Below are positions 1-7,565 of a stretch of 64,000 bases of DNA, in pieces. This DNA comes from Acinetobacter genomosp. 15BJ (lineage in GTDB: Bacteria > Pseudomonadota > Gammaproteobacteria > Pseudomonadales > Moraxellaceae). The translations under genes were made by a program, and so were the position numbers. The stretch lies in the NCBI RefSeq assembly GCF_000400715.1, contig NZ_KE007347.1, forward strand, positions 1,836,995-1,900,994, in the 5' to 3' direction. Within the stretch, counting starts at the first letter, position 1; each line of letters begins with the position of its first letter. The notes under the pieces are model-generated. The model saw only the letters and a list, made by a program, of their open reading frames with translations, did no database searches and was not told the DNA's origin.

Positions 1-6
1 CTCTAT

Positions 7-934
7 GTTTGTCATCGTATAGATGATTTAGAAATGTAACGGTGCAACTTACTGCAAACGTCCTCCGTTTGTCATCGTATAGATGATTTAGAAAATCACC
101 ATGACGATATAATTCAGGGTCTTTGAGTTTGTCATCGTATAGATGATTTAGAAAGAAACTTTAGCAGAACACAGTGAGGGTGCTTTGTTTGTCATCGTAT
201 AGATGATTTAGAAAATCTATGGCCGCTGGCTTGGCTCAATTGCAAGGTTTGTCATCGTATAGATGATTTAGAAACTGAACATTATGCGGGTCGTATCAAT
301 ATCGAAGTTTGTCATCGTATAGATGATTTAGAAACAACACCAGCACCCACGCCAGTTGAGTCATAGGTTCGTCATCGTATAGATGATTTAGAAATCCAGA
401 GCGTAATGATTTCAATGGTATCTTAAGTTCGTCATCGTATAGATGATTTAGAAAAAGAAAAGGCGAATGGCAGACCTATCAGTACCGTTCGTCATCGTAT
501 AGATGATTTAGAAATGCAAACTTGCTAGGTAAAATGGATCTAAATCGTTCGTCATCGTATAGATGATTTAGAAAAATCTCTAGGAGTTTACAAGTCTGAT
601 TAATTGGTTCGTCATCGTATAGATGATTTAGAAACTAGTGCAGAATCAATTAGAAAGTCACACTTTGTTCGTCATCGTATAGATGATTTAGAAATACATC
701 TATTGCATCAAGCTCAACATTACCCGGTTCGTCATCGTATAGATGATTTAGAAATTTAATGCAGGGGAAGGGTCGTATTCAGCTCTGTTCGTCATCGTGT
801 AGATGATTTAGAAAAACACTGGAACGCAAGGTTCGTCGTTGTGAAAGTTCGTCATCGTGTAGATGATTTAAAAACTGAAATAAACTTTTAAGATGTGGTT
901 TATTCCGTTGCTCATCGCATAGATGATTTAGGAG
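7..934 (+). CRISPR. Type I-F-like CRISPR array, 16 repeats and 15 complete spacers, leader-distal end
   Basis: 28-bp repeats start every 60 bp from 7 to 907, with 32-bp spacers between them. This geometry, the 5-bp stem TCATC/GATGA and the 3' end TTTAGAAA fit type I-F. Read on the + strand, the handle lies 3' of the stem, so the array is transcribed rightward and its leader is left of the window. The repeats at 787 and 847 carry a G in the loop, the one at 847 also has an altered tail, and the last (907-934) is heavily degenerate, which marks the trailer end. The six leader-side repeats begin GTTT and the older ones GTTC. Bases 1-6 are the end of another spacer or of the leader. No cas gene is in the window. 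Confidence 0.97.
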
Positions 935-1075
935 TTGTTGTTTATTAATGCATGATAAGTGGATGAGATCTACCATTGCTGTACTTTGATTTTCCTATAT
1001 CTGTGATAGAACTCTAAATTATATTTTTATCAAAAAAATTAATTTAATTGAAAGAAATAGGGAGCCACAGCTCCC

Positions 1076-1309
1076 TTATTCACGACTAGCTAACTTAGCT
1101 TCAATCCATTCATTAATTTCCCAAGCAGACCACCCTATACGTTTTTGAGAGATCGAGACTTTCTTTGGAAACGTTGGATCAAAATAAGGGGAATTTTCAT
1201 CCATCATTTCATATATTGTTGAACGGCTAACACCAACAAATAATACAACTTGATGTATATTAATTATTTGATTCATCTGAAAAGTTTGACCTGTGATCGA
1301 CGCATTCAT
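1076..1309 (-). CDS. AlpA-family helix-turn-helix regulator
   Basis: A 77-residue protein with the AlpA/excisionase-like winged-helix pattern. A recognition-helix segment (VGVSRSTIYEMM, about residues 26-37) is followed by a wing and the ending RIGWSAWEINEWIEAK, typical of phage AlpA proteins. AlpA proteins of P4-like elements activate excision or integrase genes, so a role in island mobility is inferred. The start has GGAG eight bases upstream. It is the last gene of the leftward run and lies between the directionality-factor-like gene and the end of the CRISPR array. Confidence 0.85.
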   Translation of the reverse strand: MNASITGQTFQMNQIINIHQVVLFVGVSRSTIYEMMDENSPYFDPTFPKKVSISQKRIGWSAWEINEWIEAKLASRE

Positions 1310-1405
1310 GATGTTTTCTCCTAATCATTGATGCGAGCGCGTAATCGCTCAGATGATAGGCCAGTCCAGTAAAATTTTACGCAGTCCAATGTTGTCCAAG
1401 CTCTT

Positions 1406-2302
1406 CTAGTTCAATGCTTGAACCGACTGCTGCAAACCTTTCTGGATATCCTGCACATGGTCCAGGCTCTGTGTTTGCTGATGCTGCTCTGGTTTAGATG
1501 CTTCATTGTAAAACTCCTCAACAATATCCAGCCCCTCTTCACCACCCACCTCAAAAATCGTATTACTATAGCCTTGACGTGCTACATGATCTAAAGCTTC
1601 CTGATAAAATCCTGCTGCCTTACTTTGTTCATCGATCTCCTTAGCTGAAGTGATAGCATCATTTAAACTCACATCATCCCTCAAAGTTAAATCCACGTAG
1701 TAAATGGGAGTTCGGTAGCTTTGAGTGGTACTTTTCCCCCTCAGAGTGAGTTGCAATGGCAAACATGAAAGCAGGTCACCTGATGCAGCACTGTAATAAC
1801 GTAACCGTGCCGCTAACGTGCGGATACTGTTAAAACCAGTAGTTCTAAAGATAAATGAACCCAATTCATCGGATTCATCTAAATTTACATAGAGTCTGCC
1901 GTAAGGCTTACACTGTCCTCCTTGAGCCAGTGGGCAGAGATCAGGGGATGGACATGTGTGTTGCTCAATGCCATTCTGTCCGAGTCGATGGCAAGTGTCT
2001 CCATTACCTGAACAGATTAAGCGTCCTGTTTGTCGGTCAAATAGGCTGTACTCTGCCCGTAGATTCAGTTCAGGATCATTAAAAATCATGCGGACTGGTA
2101 TGGTTCTGAGTTTCTGGTTTTGTGCATTGGCACGTAGTTGTTCATCCAAGGGATGCTTAATCCACCCATCTTTTCCTTGAATTTGACTGGTAATGGTAAA
2201 TTGATCATCTTTTTCAGGCAGTCGTTTGCCATTCTTTTCTACAATTTTCCCAATACTAATACGACCCAATATCGGCGGTGTAATTGCAAGGCCTTTAATC
2301 AT
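1406..2302 (-). CDS. Gp3-like recombination directionality factor / ICE-type metal-binding protein
   Basis: Belongs to the conserved family often labelled 'hydrolase or metal-binding protein' in integrative elements and related to phiC31 Gp3-like directionality factors. The start at 2302 (MIKGLAITPPILG) has AGGAAAT seven bases upstream. A longer reading to 2395 would run back through the terminator hairpin of the upstream gene, so it is rejected. The protein is 298 residues. It has a cysteine cluster (CPSPDLCPLAQGGQC, about residues 117-131), as expected for a metal site, and the family block FRTTGFNSIRTLAARLRYY. The acidic, Q-rich tail is less conserved. By family it would steer an integrase towards excision. 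That activity is known for phage Gp3 and only inferred here, because Gp3 pairs with serine integrases while this island carries a tyrosine integrase. Confidence 0.75.
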   Translation of the reverse strand: MIKGLAITPPILGRISIGKIVEKNGKRLPEKDDQFTITSQIQGKDGWIKHPLDEQLRANAQNQKLRTIPVRMIFNDPELNLRAEYSLFDRQTGRLICSGNGDTCHRLGQNGIEQHTCPSPDLCPLAQGGQCKPYGRLYVNLDESDELGSFIFRTTGFNSIRTLAARLRYYSAASGDLLSCLPLQLTLRGKSTTQSYRTPIYYVDLTLRDDVSLNDAITSAKEIDEQSKAAGFYQEALDHVARQGYSNTIFEVGGEEGLDIVEEFYNEASKPEQHQQTQSLDHVQDIQKGLQQSVQALN

Positions 2303-2330
2303 TGTGATTTCCTTTAAATAAAAATTGAAC

Positions 2331-2365
2331 ATAAAAAAATCCCATGATTTTTGATCATGGGATTT
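2331..2365 (-). terminator. Rho-independent terminator after the YqaJ exonuclease gene
   Basis: A 12-bp perfect stem (2338-2349 with 2354-2365) and a 4-base loop are followed on the minus strand by a T run at 2333-2339. It lies 22 bases past the stop of the exonuclease gene and before the next start at 2302. Confidence 0.85.
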
Positions 2366-2387
2366 CCGGTTGTGGATAGATGATGAT

Positions 2388-3515
2388 TTATCCACCGTTT
2401 GGATAAATCTGAAATCTTCGTGTTCCTGCTTTGGTTTGTGGAAACTGCTGTAGATATTCAGGATGCTGTTTAAGTAGAGATTTGCTGTCTAGGCTGATCG
2501 AGTCCTGTGACTTTTTCCAAGTTACTGAACCACCTGTAAATATCGCTCGCTCAGCTTCTTTCATCATCATTTGTAGTTGATGTTTGAGTTCATCAAAATA
2601 TTGTTGATGTTGTTCAACTTTGTGTCGCTCCTCTAACAGTTGATTAAATAAGTAGTTGGCTTGTTCATTCTGGGTCAGGTCTTCTACTGTTAATGGAGTC
2701 TGCTCTGGGTAGAGCTGTTGCAAGGCCTTGGCTGCTGAGGCAGAGGCATCTACACTTGGTGGAATTCCTGATTCTACACATTGCCAAAAATGGCGTTCGG
2801 CATTAATGATGTGCTGAATCACCGTTTCATTACGCGTCACCTTATAGATTTTGGTTTCATGCCCACAGATCAAGGCACAGATATGTGCAGCCTGTTTGCC
2901 TGTCACTGCCAGTTGATGCTGAACTTGGCAAAGGACATACAGTGGTACACCATCTCGCCATAGTTTTGATCCATATTCCCCTACAGTTTTACACTCTAAT
3001 ATTTGAACTTCGCCATTGCCCACCACGGCATAATCCAAGTTCGCCAACATAAAGTGTTTGTCTTCATCGGGATGTTGTAGCACTGCATTGACCCGACGTA
3101 CCTTGTTGTTAGTGTGCATGCTGTAGTATTCAGCCACCAACGGTTCTAGCTGTTTACCCCAGTACAACGGAGCATATCCTGCACTTTCATCCTCAATATT
3201 TTGCTGCATCCGACCAGTCTTGATCATCCACAGTTCCAGCATCGACATATAAGGATTCAGTCCACAGGCCGTTGCTGCATCACTACTGCCAATACCTTGT
3301 TTTCTGACCTCTAGCCATTCCTGATAATTCATTTGCTTGGTGTTGGCGAGTCTTTTCGCTGTCAGAGCTTTGGTCTTTCGTGGCTGTTTGTTTGGTCGGT
3401 CACGTTTGGGGCGAGTTCCCAACTCAACCTGTTGAGTGGGTTGATTTAAGTTTGGTACATAAGGTTGTAAGGGTGGATGACTTATCGTGTTCAGAATCTG
3501 AGTATTGCTATTCAT
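2388..3515 (-). CDS. YqaJ-family phage-type recombination exonuclease
   Basis: A 375-residue protein of the YqaJ/lambda-exonuclease (PD-(D/E)XK) family, which degrades dsDNA 5' to 3' to give ssDNA for annealing. After a basic, low-complexity N-terminus of about 60 residues comes the YqaJ signature WLEVRKQGIGSSDAATACG (about residues 66-84). The metal-binding core follows: an aspartate in MLANLDYAVV and the ECKT motif (ILECKT), about 20 residues apart. The C-terminal third is a helical, Q/K-rich extension. It lies in the leftward run between the DUF932 gene and the Gp3-like gene, with a terminator on each side. No RecT- or Redbeta-type annealing partner is visible in the window. Confidence 0.87.
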   Translation of the reverse strand: MNSNTQILNTISHPPLQPYVPNLNQPTQQVELGTRPKRDRPNKQPRKTKALTAKRLANTKQMNYQEWLEVRKQGIGSSDAATACGLNPYMSMLELWMIKTGRMQQNIEDESAGYAPLYWGKQLEPLVAEYYSMHTNNKVRRVNAVLQHPDEDKHFMLANLDYAVVGNGEVQILECKTVGEYGSKLWRDGVPLYVLCQVQHQLAVTGKQAAHICALICGHETKIYKVTRNETVIQHIINAERHFWQCVESGIPPSVDASASAAKALQQLYPEQTPLTVEDLTQNEQANYLFNQLLEERHKVEQHQQYFDELKHQLQMMMKEAERAIFTGGSVTWKKSQDSISLDSKSLLKQHPEYLQQFPQTKAGTRRFQIYPNGG

Positions 3516-3564
3516 TGCAATTATTCCTGTAAGAGTAAAATCGTAAAAACTGAATTTTGAACAT

Positions 3565-3591
3565 AAAAAAGCCGCATCTGAGGGTGCGGCT
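3565..3591 (-). terminator. Rho-independent terminator after the DUF932 gene
   Basis: The stem AGCCGCA/TGCGGCT (3570-3576 with 3585-3591) is followed by TTTTTTATG on the minus strand. It separates the DUF932 gene from the exonuclease gene. Confidence 0.8.
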
Positions 3592-3689
3592 AAAGGTGTT
3601 GCTTTGCTTGTACGGTGTTACAGTTTGCTTAGGCTAATGGAGGTGACTTAAATCAAACTTAATAGATTCGAAGTTTTAGAATGTCTGAT

Positions 3690-4745
3690 CTAAGCCACCA
3701 TTCGGAGGGCCTGTTCCAAACCTCGTTGCTTGATTGCTGCCCCTGCCCCAAACCAAGCCGAATCAAGTCGATGATCCGTACTCATCGCTCGGCGTTCATG
3801 GTCTGTGAATTCAGTAATGGCGCAAAGTAAACCATAGGCCGTATCTTTGGCTGAACTTAGTTCTGCTCCACGTCCATGTCCGTTAAACATGGTCATAACT
3901 TTAGACATAGCTCGTCCATTTGGTTCAGTTTTATTGTCTGCTTTACTTACTGAGGTGATGCCTTGATTTGGCATAGCAGCATTTTGATAGAACTGAATAA
4001 TACTTTCATCCTGTTCCACCGCACTCAAGTTAGTGTTGTTAAATACCGCATCGAAGTAGGCTGCCGCTTCCTGTTGAGTCACCTTACGCTGACTCAGTTG
4101 TTTCATTTCATACATGTGTTCATCCCATGCACGAACCGAAATACCGAGTTGCTGTTTGACTTTCTCGGCATCGAACTTGGTACTATGCGGCACTTTAACC
4201 ACACCTGAATTGCCCTGTTGACCACGTAGAGCAATCGCCAAAGTGTTGTTACACACCACGCGGATAGAAGTAAATTGAGCCGTGGTGGCAAGTGTACCAT
4301 CACAAGCAGTAGCTAATAGAATATAGCCATTGCTGACATCTTTTCCTTTTAAAGCAGAGCTTTGTCCTGTCTTAGCCAATGCCCAGAATTTCTTACCGCC
4401 TTTGAGTACTCCTGCTGTTTCCAGTTCGAAGCCAGATTGTTCAGTCAAGTCTTTGTAGAAGTGTAGGATTTCCATGGGTTGTACTTCCTGAAAGCGTTGG
4501 CTGACCACAGATAAAGGCTCATGTGTGTCTGAACGATATAAGACCCGTTGTTCTTGATATGGCAAGATCAGATTTTGTTGTTTGTGGTTTTCGGCCATAT
4601 AACTGACATCGGAGGATTCAATCCTCCAGTCCATACCAGCCTGCTTTGCCCACACCTCAATCGGTTGGTTTGGAGTGAGTTGATTGCCCAAGCCATGCCA
4701 AGGGGTTTGTCCTACAAATGCCATGCTTTCAACTAAATGTGCCAT
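3690..4745 (-). CDS. DUF932 (phage/plasmid-like) protein
   Basis: A 351-residue member of DUF932, a family spread across phages, plasmids and integrative elements. The N-terminus has the family pattern FVGQTPWHGLGNQL (about residues 10-23), and the conserved central part contains FTSIRVVCNNTLAIAL (about 158-173). The biochemical role of the family is not established. It is commonly found beside YqaJ-type exonucleases, as here. The start at 4745 lies about 55 bases after the stop of the zinc-ribbon gene in the same run, and a terminator follows it at 3565-3591. Confidence 0.85.
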   Translation of the reverse strand: MAHLVESMAFVGQTPWHGLGNQLTPNQPIEVWAKQAGMDWRIESSDVSYMAENHKQQNLILPYQEQRVLYRSDTHEPLSVVSQRFQEVQPMEILHFYKDLTEQSGFELETAGVLKGGKKFWALAKTGQSSALKGKDVSNGYILLATACDGTLATTAQFTSIRVVCNNTLAIALRGQQGNSGVVKVPHSTKFDAEKVKQQLGISVRAWDEHMYEMKQLSQRKVTQQEAAAYFDAVFNNTNLSAVEQDESIIQFYQNAAMPNQGITSVSKADNKTEPNGRAMSKVMTMFNGHGRGAELSSAKDTAYGLLCAITEFTDHERRAMSTDHRLDSAWFGAGAAIKQRGLEQALRMVA

Positions 4746-4799
4746 AGGAATAATTCCTCTATAAAAGTGAAGTTGTTTAAAAATAAAATTGAATGAAGC

Positions 4800-5099
4800 T
4801 TAAGCAGCTACAGCAAAATCTTGTCCGCATTGCAGACAGTAGTAATGTTGAGCAGATTTATAATACCGATAGAAATAATGCTGACTGACCATGACTAGTG
4901 TTCCACCGACCACCACTCCAATCAGCCCACCGATATAAGGGGGAATACCTGCTTCTTTTGCCAGTTTGATACCGAGTGCGGCCATTGCGGATGGTGAAAA
5001 TGCATCGAGGATCTTTTCAAAATACTGTGGGCCATTCGGTTGGGATTCTCTAAGAATCACCTGTTCAGAATGGCAATAAGGACAATGTACGGTGCTCAT
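4800..5099 (-). CDS. Small split zinc-ribbon membrane protein of unknown function
   Basis: About 99 residues from the start at 5099 (MSTVHCPYC), which has AGGA eight bases upstream. A longer reading to 5162 would begin inside the upstream terminator. The protein has a CPYC knuckle at residues 6-9 and a CLQC knuckle near the C-terminus. Between the two halves is a glycine-rich hydrophobic stretch (YIGGLIGVVVGGTLVMV), probably one membrane helix. I do not recognise the family. A two-part zinc ribbon separated by a glycine-zipper-like helix suggests a membrane-linked metal-binding protein. It lies between a lipoprotein gene and the DUF932 gene. Confidence 0.65.
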   Translation of the reverse strand: MSTVHCPYCHSEQVILRESQPNGPQYFEKILDAFSPSAMAALGIKLAKEAGIPPYIGGLIGVVVGGTLVMVSQHYFYRYYKSAQHYYCLQCGQDFAVAA

Positions 5100-5150
5100 C
5101 ACGAAAGTCCTGTAAGTAGATATGAATGTTTGAAACTTTTGATTCAGGCA

Positions 5151-5180
5151 TAAAAAAACCATGCCTCTTGGGGCATGGTT
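5151..5180 (-). terminator. Rho-independent terminator after the small lipoprotein gene
   Basis: A 9-bp stem AACCATGCC/GGCATGGTT (5157-5165 with 5172-5180) is followed by a T run on the minus strand. It lies 22 bases past the lipoprotein stop at 5202. Confidence 0.82.
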
Positions 5181-5201
5181 GATGTATATGCTCTCGGTGT
5201 C

Positions 5202-5579
5202 TTACTTAAAGCTATAACTTGCTGCACCTTGATCAGTCTCAATATCGACCTTCACCACAGCATCGTAAGAACATCTGAGGTAAAGCTGTAGAGACTGTCC
5301 AATCTGGAAATAGGCAGGCAGCTTGATCGGATCATTGTATCGACCTGTATAACTACAATGTCCGTTATTCACATCAACCTTATTTAAGGTAATCGGTTCA
5401 GAGTCCAGTGAACGGAGGGTTAAAATCACATAGGTTCGGTTATATAAACCTCCTTCGCTATATTCAGTATTGAGATTGACTTCCATGCGATCGGGATTGA
5501 AGCCTGACGTACCACAGCCTAATAAGGTCAACGGTAGTGTGATAGCAGCAGAGAGCATTAATTTTTTAAGTATATTCAC
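5202..5579 (-). CDS. Small island-encoded lipoprotein, function unknown
   Basis: The likely start is the GTG at 5579, eight bases after a GGAA ribosome binding site, giving about 125 residues. It opens with a lipoprotein signal peptide (NILKKLMLSAAITLPLTLLG then Cys22). Upstream codons to 5660 lack a ribosome binding site and would spoil the signal peptide. The mature part looks like a small beta-rich domain with two further cysteines (HCSYTGRY and LRCSYD) that could pair. It was not matched to a named family. It probably shares a transcript with the 388-residue lipoprotein upstream. Two adjacent lipoproteins on a mobile island may act at the envelope, for example in exclusion, but nothing in the sequence proves it. 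Confidence 0.65.
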   Translation of the reverse strand: MNILKKLMLSAAITLPLTLLGCGTSGFNPDRMEVNLNTEYSEGGLYNRTYVILTLRSLDSEPITLNKVDVNNGHCSYTGRYNDPIKLPAYFQIGQSLQLYLRCSYDAVVKVDIETDQGAASYSFK

Positions 5580-5744
5580 AACAATATTTCCTTTATTGGA
5601 TTTACCTTGATTTGATATTGAGCAGCACCAAACATTTTGGTGTTGTGGCTTCGTGCTCATGCTTCATAGAGGTAATATGTATTTGAAATTTCTTTATTTT
5701 GATAAAATTCTCATTCCAATTTTTGCTTGAGCAGACCATTCCCT

Positions 5745-6911
5745 TTATAAGGCACTACTTTCCTGCTCAGGCTCAGATACAACTTGTTCTTGTTCCTGTT
5801 GCTTCTGATATTTCTTGATCAACTCTTCAGGTGAGAGGTAGTTTTCTAATCCAAATTTGAAATTCCAAAGTGGAGACTTAAGTAAATCCTTAAACGGTGT
5901 AGCCTCTAACTTTTCAGTGATTTCAGGACTGGCTGGCAGTGCATGCATGACACTTTTTTGCTTAAACTCAAGTGGTTTAAATACAGGGGTAATATTCGCC
6001 CTCATTTCTACGGGGTCACCGCTTCTGTTGGCTTTGCTAATTTGATTGAAGTAGAAAAATACGCCTTCAAAATTTAACTTATTGTCATGGAAGTTAAAAA
6101 CATAGCCCATCTTGAGTAATGTGAGGTTTTCAACAATCAATTTGGCTAATTCAGGCTGGGCTTTAATCAGGATTTTGGAGACCACGATTGAACTACCATT
6201 TTTATCTTCTTGTTCTAAATCTAGAGATAATTGCTCTGTATCAGGATCATAGTGATAAGCACGATTAGATAGCGCAAGGCTAATATCTTCTACACTTCGG
6301 TTCAGTGCTTTCTGTAAAAGCTCCACGTCATAATCAATTGCGTTATTTTCAGCGTCTCGTTGAGCCTGTTTGACTCGATTGTCATAGTCCTGCGTTTTTT
6401 CAAATTCCTGCTTAGGCTGAATGTTCGGTGACTTTAAATAGCGTACATAGTTGATAGCTAGATTATTGGCATATTTAAAGTATTCATCGGTACTCAAATC
6501 GAGTAATACATTATTTTCCTCTGTATCTCGATCCTTGTCTCCAATCACAAAAATCTGATCTCGATTTAGATTAAGTAAGCTTTTGACTCGTTCGTAGTCT
6601 TTCAGAAATGAAAAATCATTGACCACATTCGGAGTTTCTGAGAAGTCCAGAGACTCCCACTGCTTTGGATAAAAGATTTTAGGATCAGGAAAAAGTACTT
6701 TGGATTCTGCTTGCTGCCAACTTTGGTCTGGACTCAATTTGTCTTTGGCAACAATAATGGCTGATTTTTCATTGATCGCATTAAGGCTCACAGTATTTTC
6801 TTGAGTTTGGCTTTCTACCGCTTGATTGTTCTCGTGCTTATCTTTACTTGAACATGCTGCCAAGCTGACCAATAAGATACATAGAGATAGATACTTTAGT
6901 TTCGTTGTCAT
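5745..6911 (-). CDS. Large island-encoded lipoprotein, function unknown
   Basis: 388 residues. The signal peptide ends in lipobox LAAC (Cys20: YLSLCILLVSLAACSSK). Position +2 is serine, which by the usual rule favours outer-membrane sorting. The mature protein is charged and mostly soluble in character, with no further membrane segment. It has a repeated K/Q/E-rich region around residues 160-190 and a Q/E-rich tail (KQQEQEQVVSEPEQES). No family was recognised. It is the first gene of the leftward run, about 340 bases past the structured segment at 7245-7502, so its transcript may begin in or near that segment. Confidence 0.65.
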   Translation of the reverse strand: MTTKLKYLSLCILLVSLAACSSKDKHENNQAVESQTQENTVSLNAINEKSAIIVAKDKLSPDQSWQQAESKVLFPDPKIFYPKQWESLDFSETPNVVNDFSFLKDYERVKSLLNLNRDQIFVIGDKDRDTEENNVLLDLSTDEYFKYANNLAINYVRYLKSPNIQPKQEFEKTQDYDNRVKQAQRDAENNAIDYDVELLQKALNRSVEDISLALSNRAYHYDPDTEQLSLDLEQEDKNGSSIVVSKILIKAQPELAKLIVENLTLLKMGYVFNFHDNKLNFEGVFFYFNQISKANRSGDPVEMRANITPVFKPLEFKQKSVMHALPASPEITEKLEATPFKDLLKSPLWNFKFGLENYLSPEELIKKYQKQQEQEQVVSEPEQESSAL

Positions 6912-7244
6912 GGTGAATCATTCTCTTTTATTTTGAATGAACGCTCGCCATCTTTAAGGCTATCGCGCCAATCCTTGTTTGATTCTTTATTGGAGTGCTG
7001 TGTTTTATTCAGGCGTGAATATTCATAGGGAAATGAACTTTCCACGGCTGATCAGTAAAATGATCCAAGCACACAGTCAAACAGAGGATGCTCATCCTTT
7101 ATTTGTTTACCCCAGATAAAATTATTGTTTTGCGTATGCTGTTATTAGTCTAGCGATGACAATGACACACAGCACTGAGGTATGTAGAGGAACGGGAAAT
7201 TAAGAATTGTAGACGCATGGGCGACTCCTTTGTTTATTAAAGAA

Positions 7245-7502
7245 GTTCTACCTAATCACTGTCAATTGATTATGGTGGTAGAACGAAAGAGGGTTGACAG
7301 ACTGGTAAACAAAGAAACCAGCACGCGCAAGCGCGTCCCCCTAACGTCCTACCATAAAGAGAAAGGGGGACGAACGGGTTCACAGCACATAAAAGAGAAC
7401 TTTTATCTACTGTCTTTGTTATTTCGAGTCTGTCAAAACCCGCTGACGATGTAGGTCAGCATCGAAAGGATAGCCCCCACTCTGTCTGCCGTCAAGCAGA
7501 CA
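7245..7502. other. Gene-free segment with nested inverted repeats: candidate island origin or structured RNA
   Basis: Many complementary arms are packed in 258 bp. GTTCTACC+TAATCA pairs with TGATTA+GGTAGAAC (7245-7258 with 7267-7284, one bulge). GGG plus TTGACAGACT pairs with AGTCTGTCAA plus CCC (7291-7303 with 7427-7441). AACAAAGA pairs with TCTTTGTT inside that (7308-7315 with 7413-7420). Inside again are ACGCGC-AA-GCGCGT (7323-7336), CGTCCCCC/GGGGGACG (7334-7341 with 7365-7372) and ATAAAAG-AGAA-CTTTTAT (7389-7406). Outside are GCTGAC/GTCAGC (7442-7460) and TGTCTGC/GCAGACA (7483-7502). The rest of 6912-7565 has no convincing gene. It follows the Gp2-type replication genes and precedes the lipoprotein operon. 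Confidence 0.7.
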
Positions 7503-7565
7503 AAGCTGAGCGAATTGATTGATGTTGATTTGATAAGCAGTGTATCCATTGATTAAAAGATACTT

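Noticed and set aside
779..976. 65-codon frame on the minus strand
   Set aside because: It lies across CRISPR repeats; its LNHLHDDE repeats are translations of the array repeat.
940..1075. Possible second island attachment site between the CRISPR array and the AlpA gene
   Set aside because: No stretch there matches the 3' end of ssrA beyond a few bases.
2303..2395. Longer N-terminus for the Gp3-like protein
   Set aside because: It would translate the upstream gene's terminator hairpin. A good ribosome binding site fits the start at 2302.
7230..7454. 74-codon frame on the + strand
   Set aside because: It spans the nested inverted repeats, has no ribosome binding site and no protein-like pattern.
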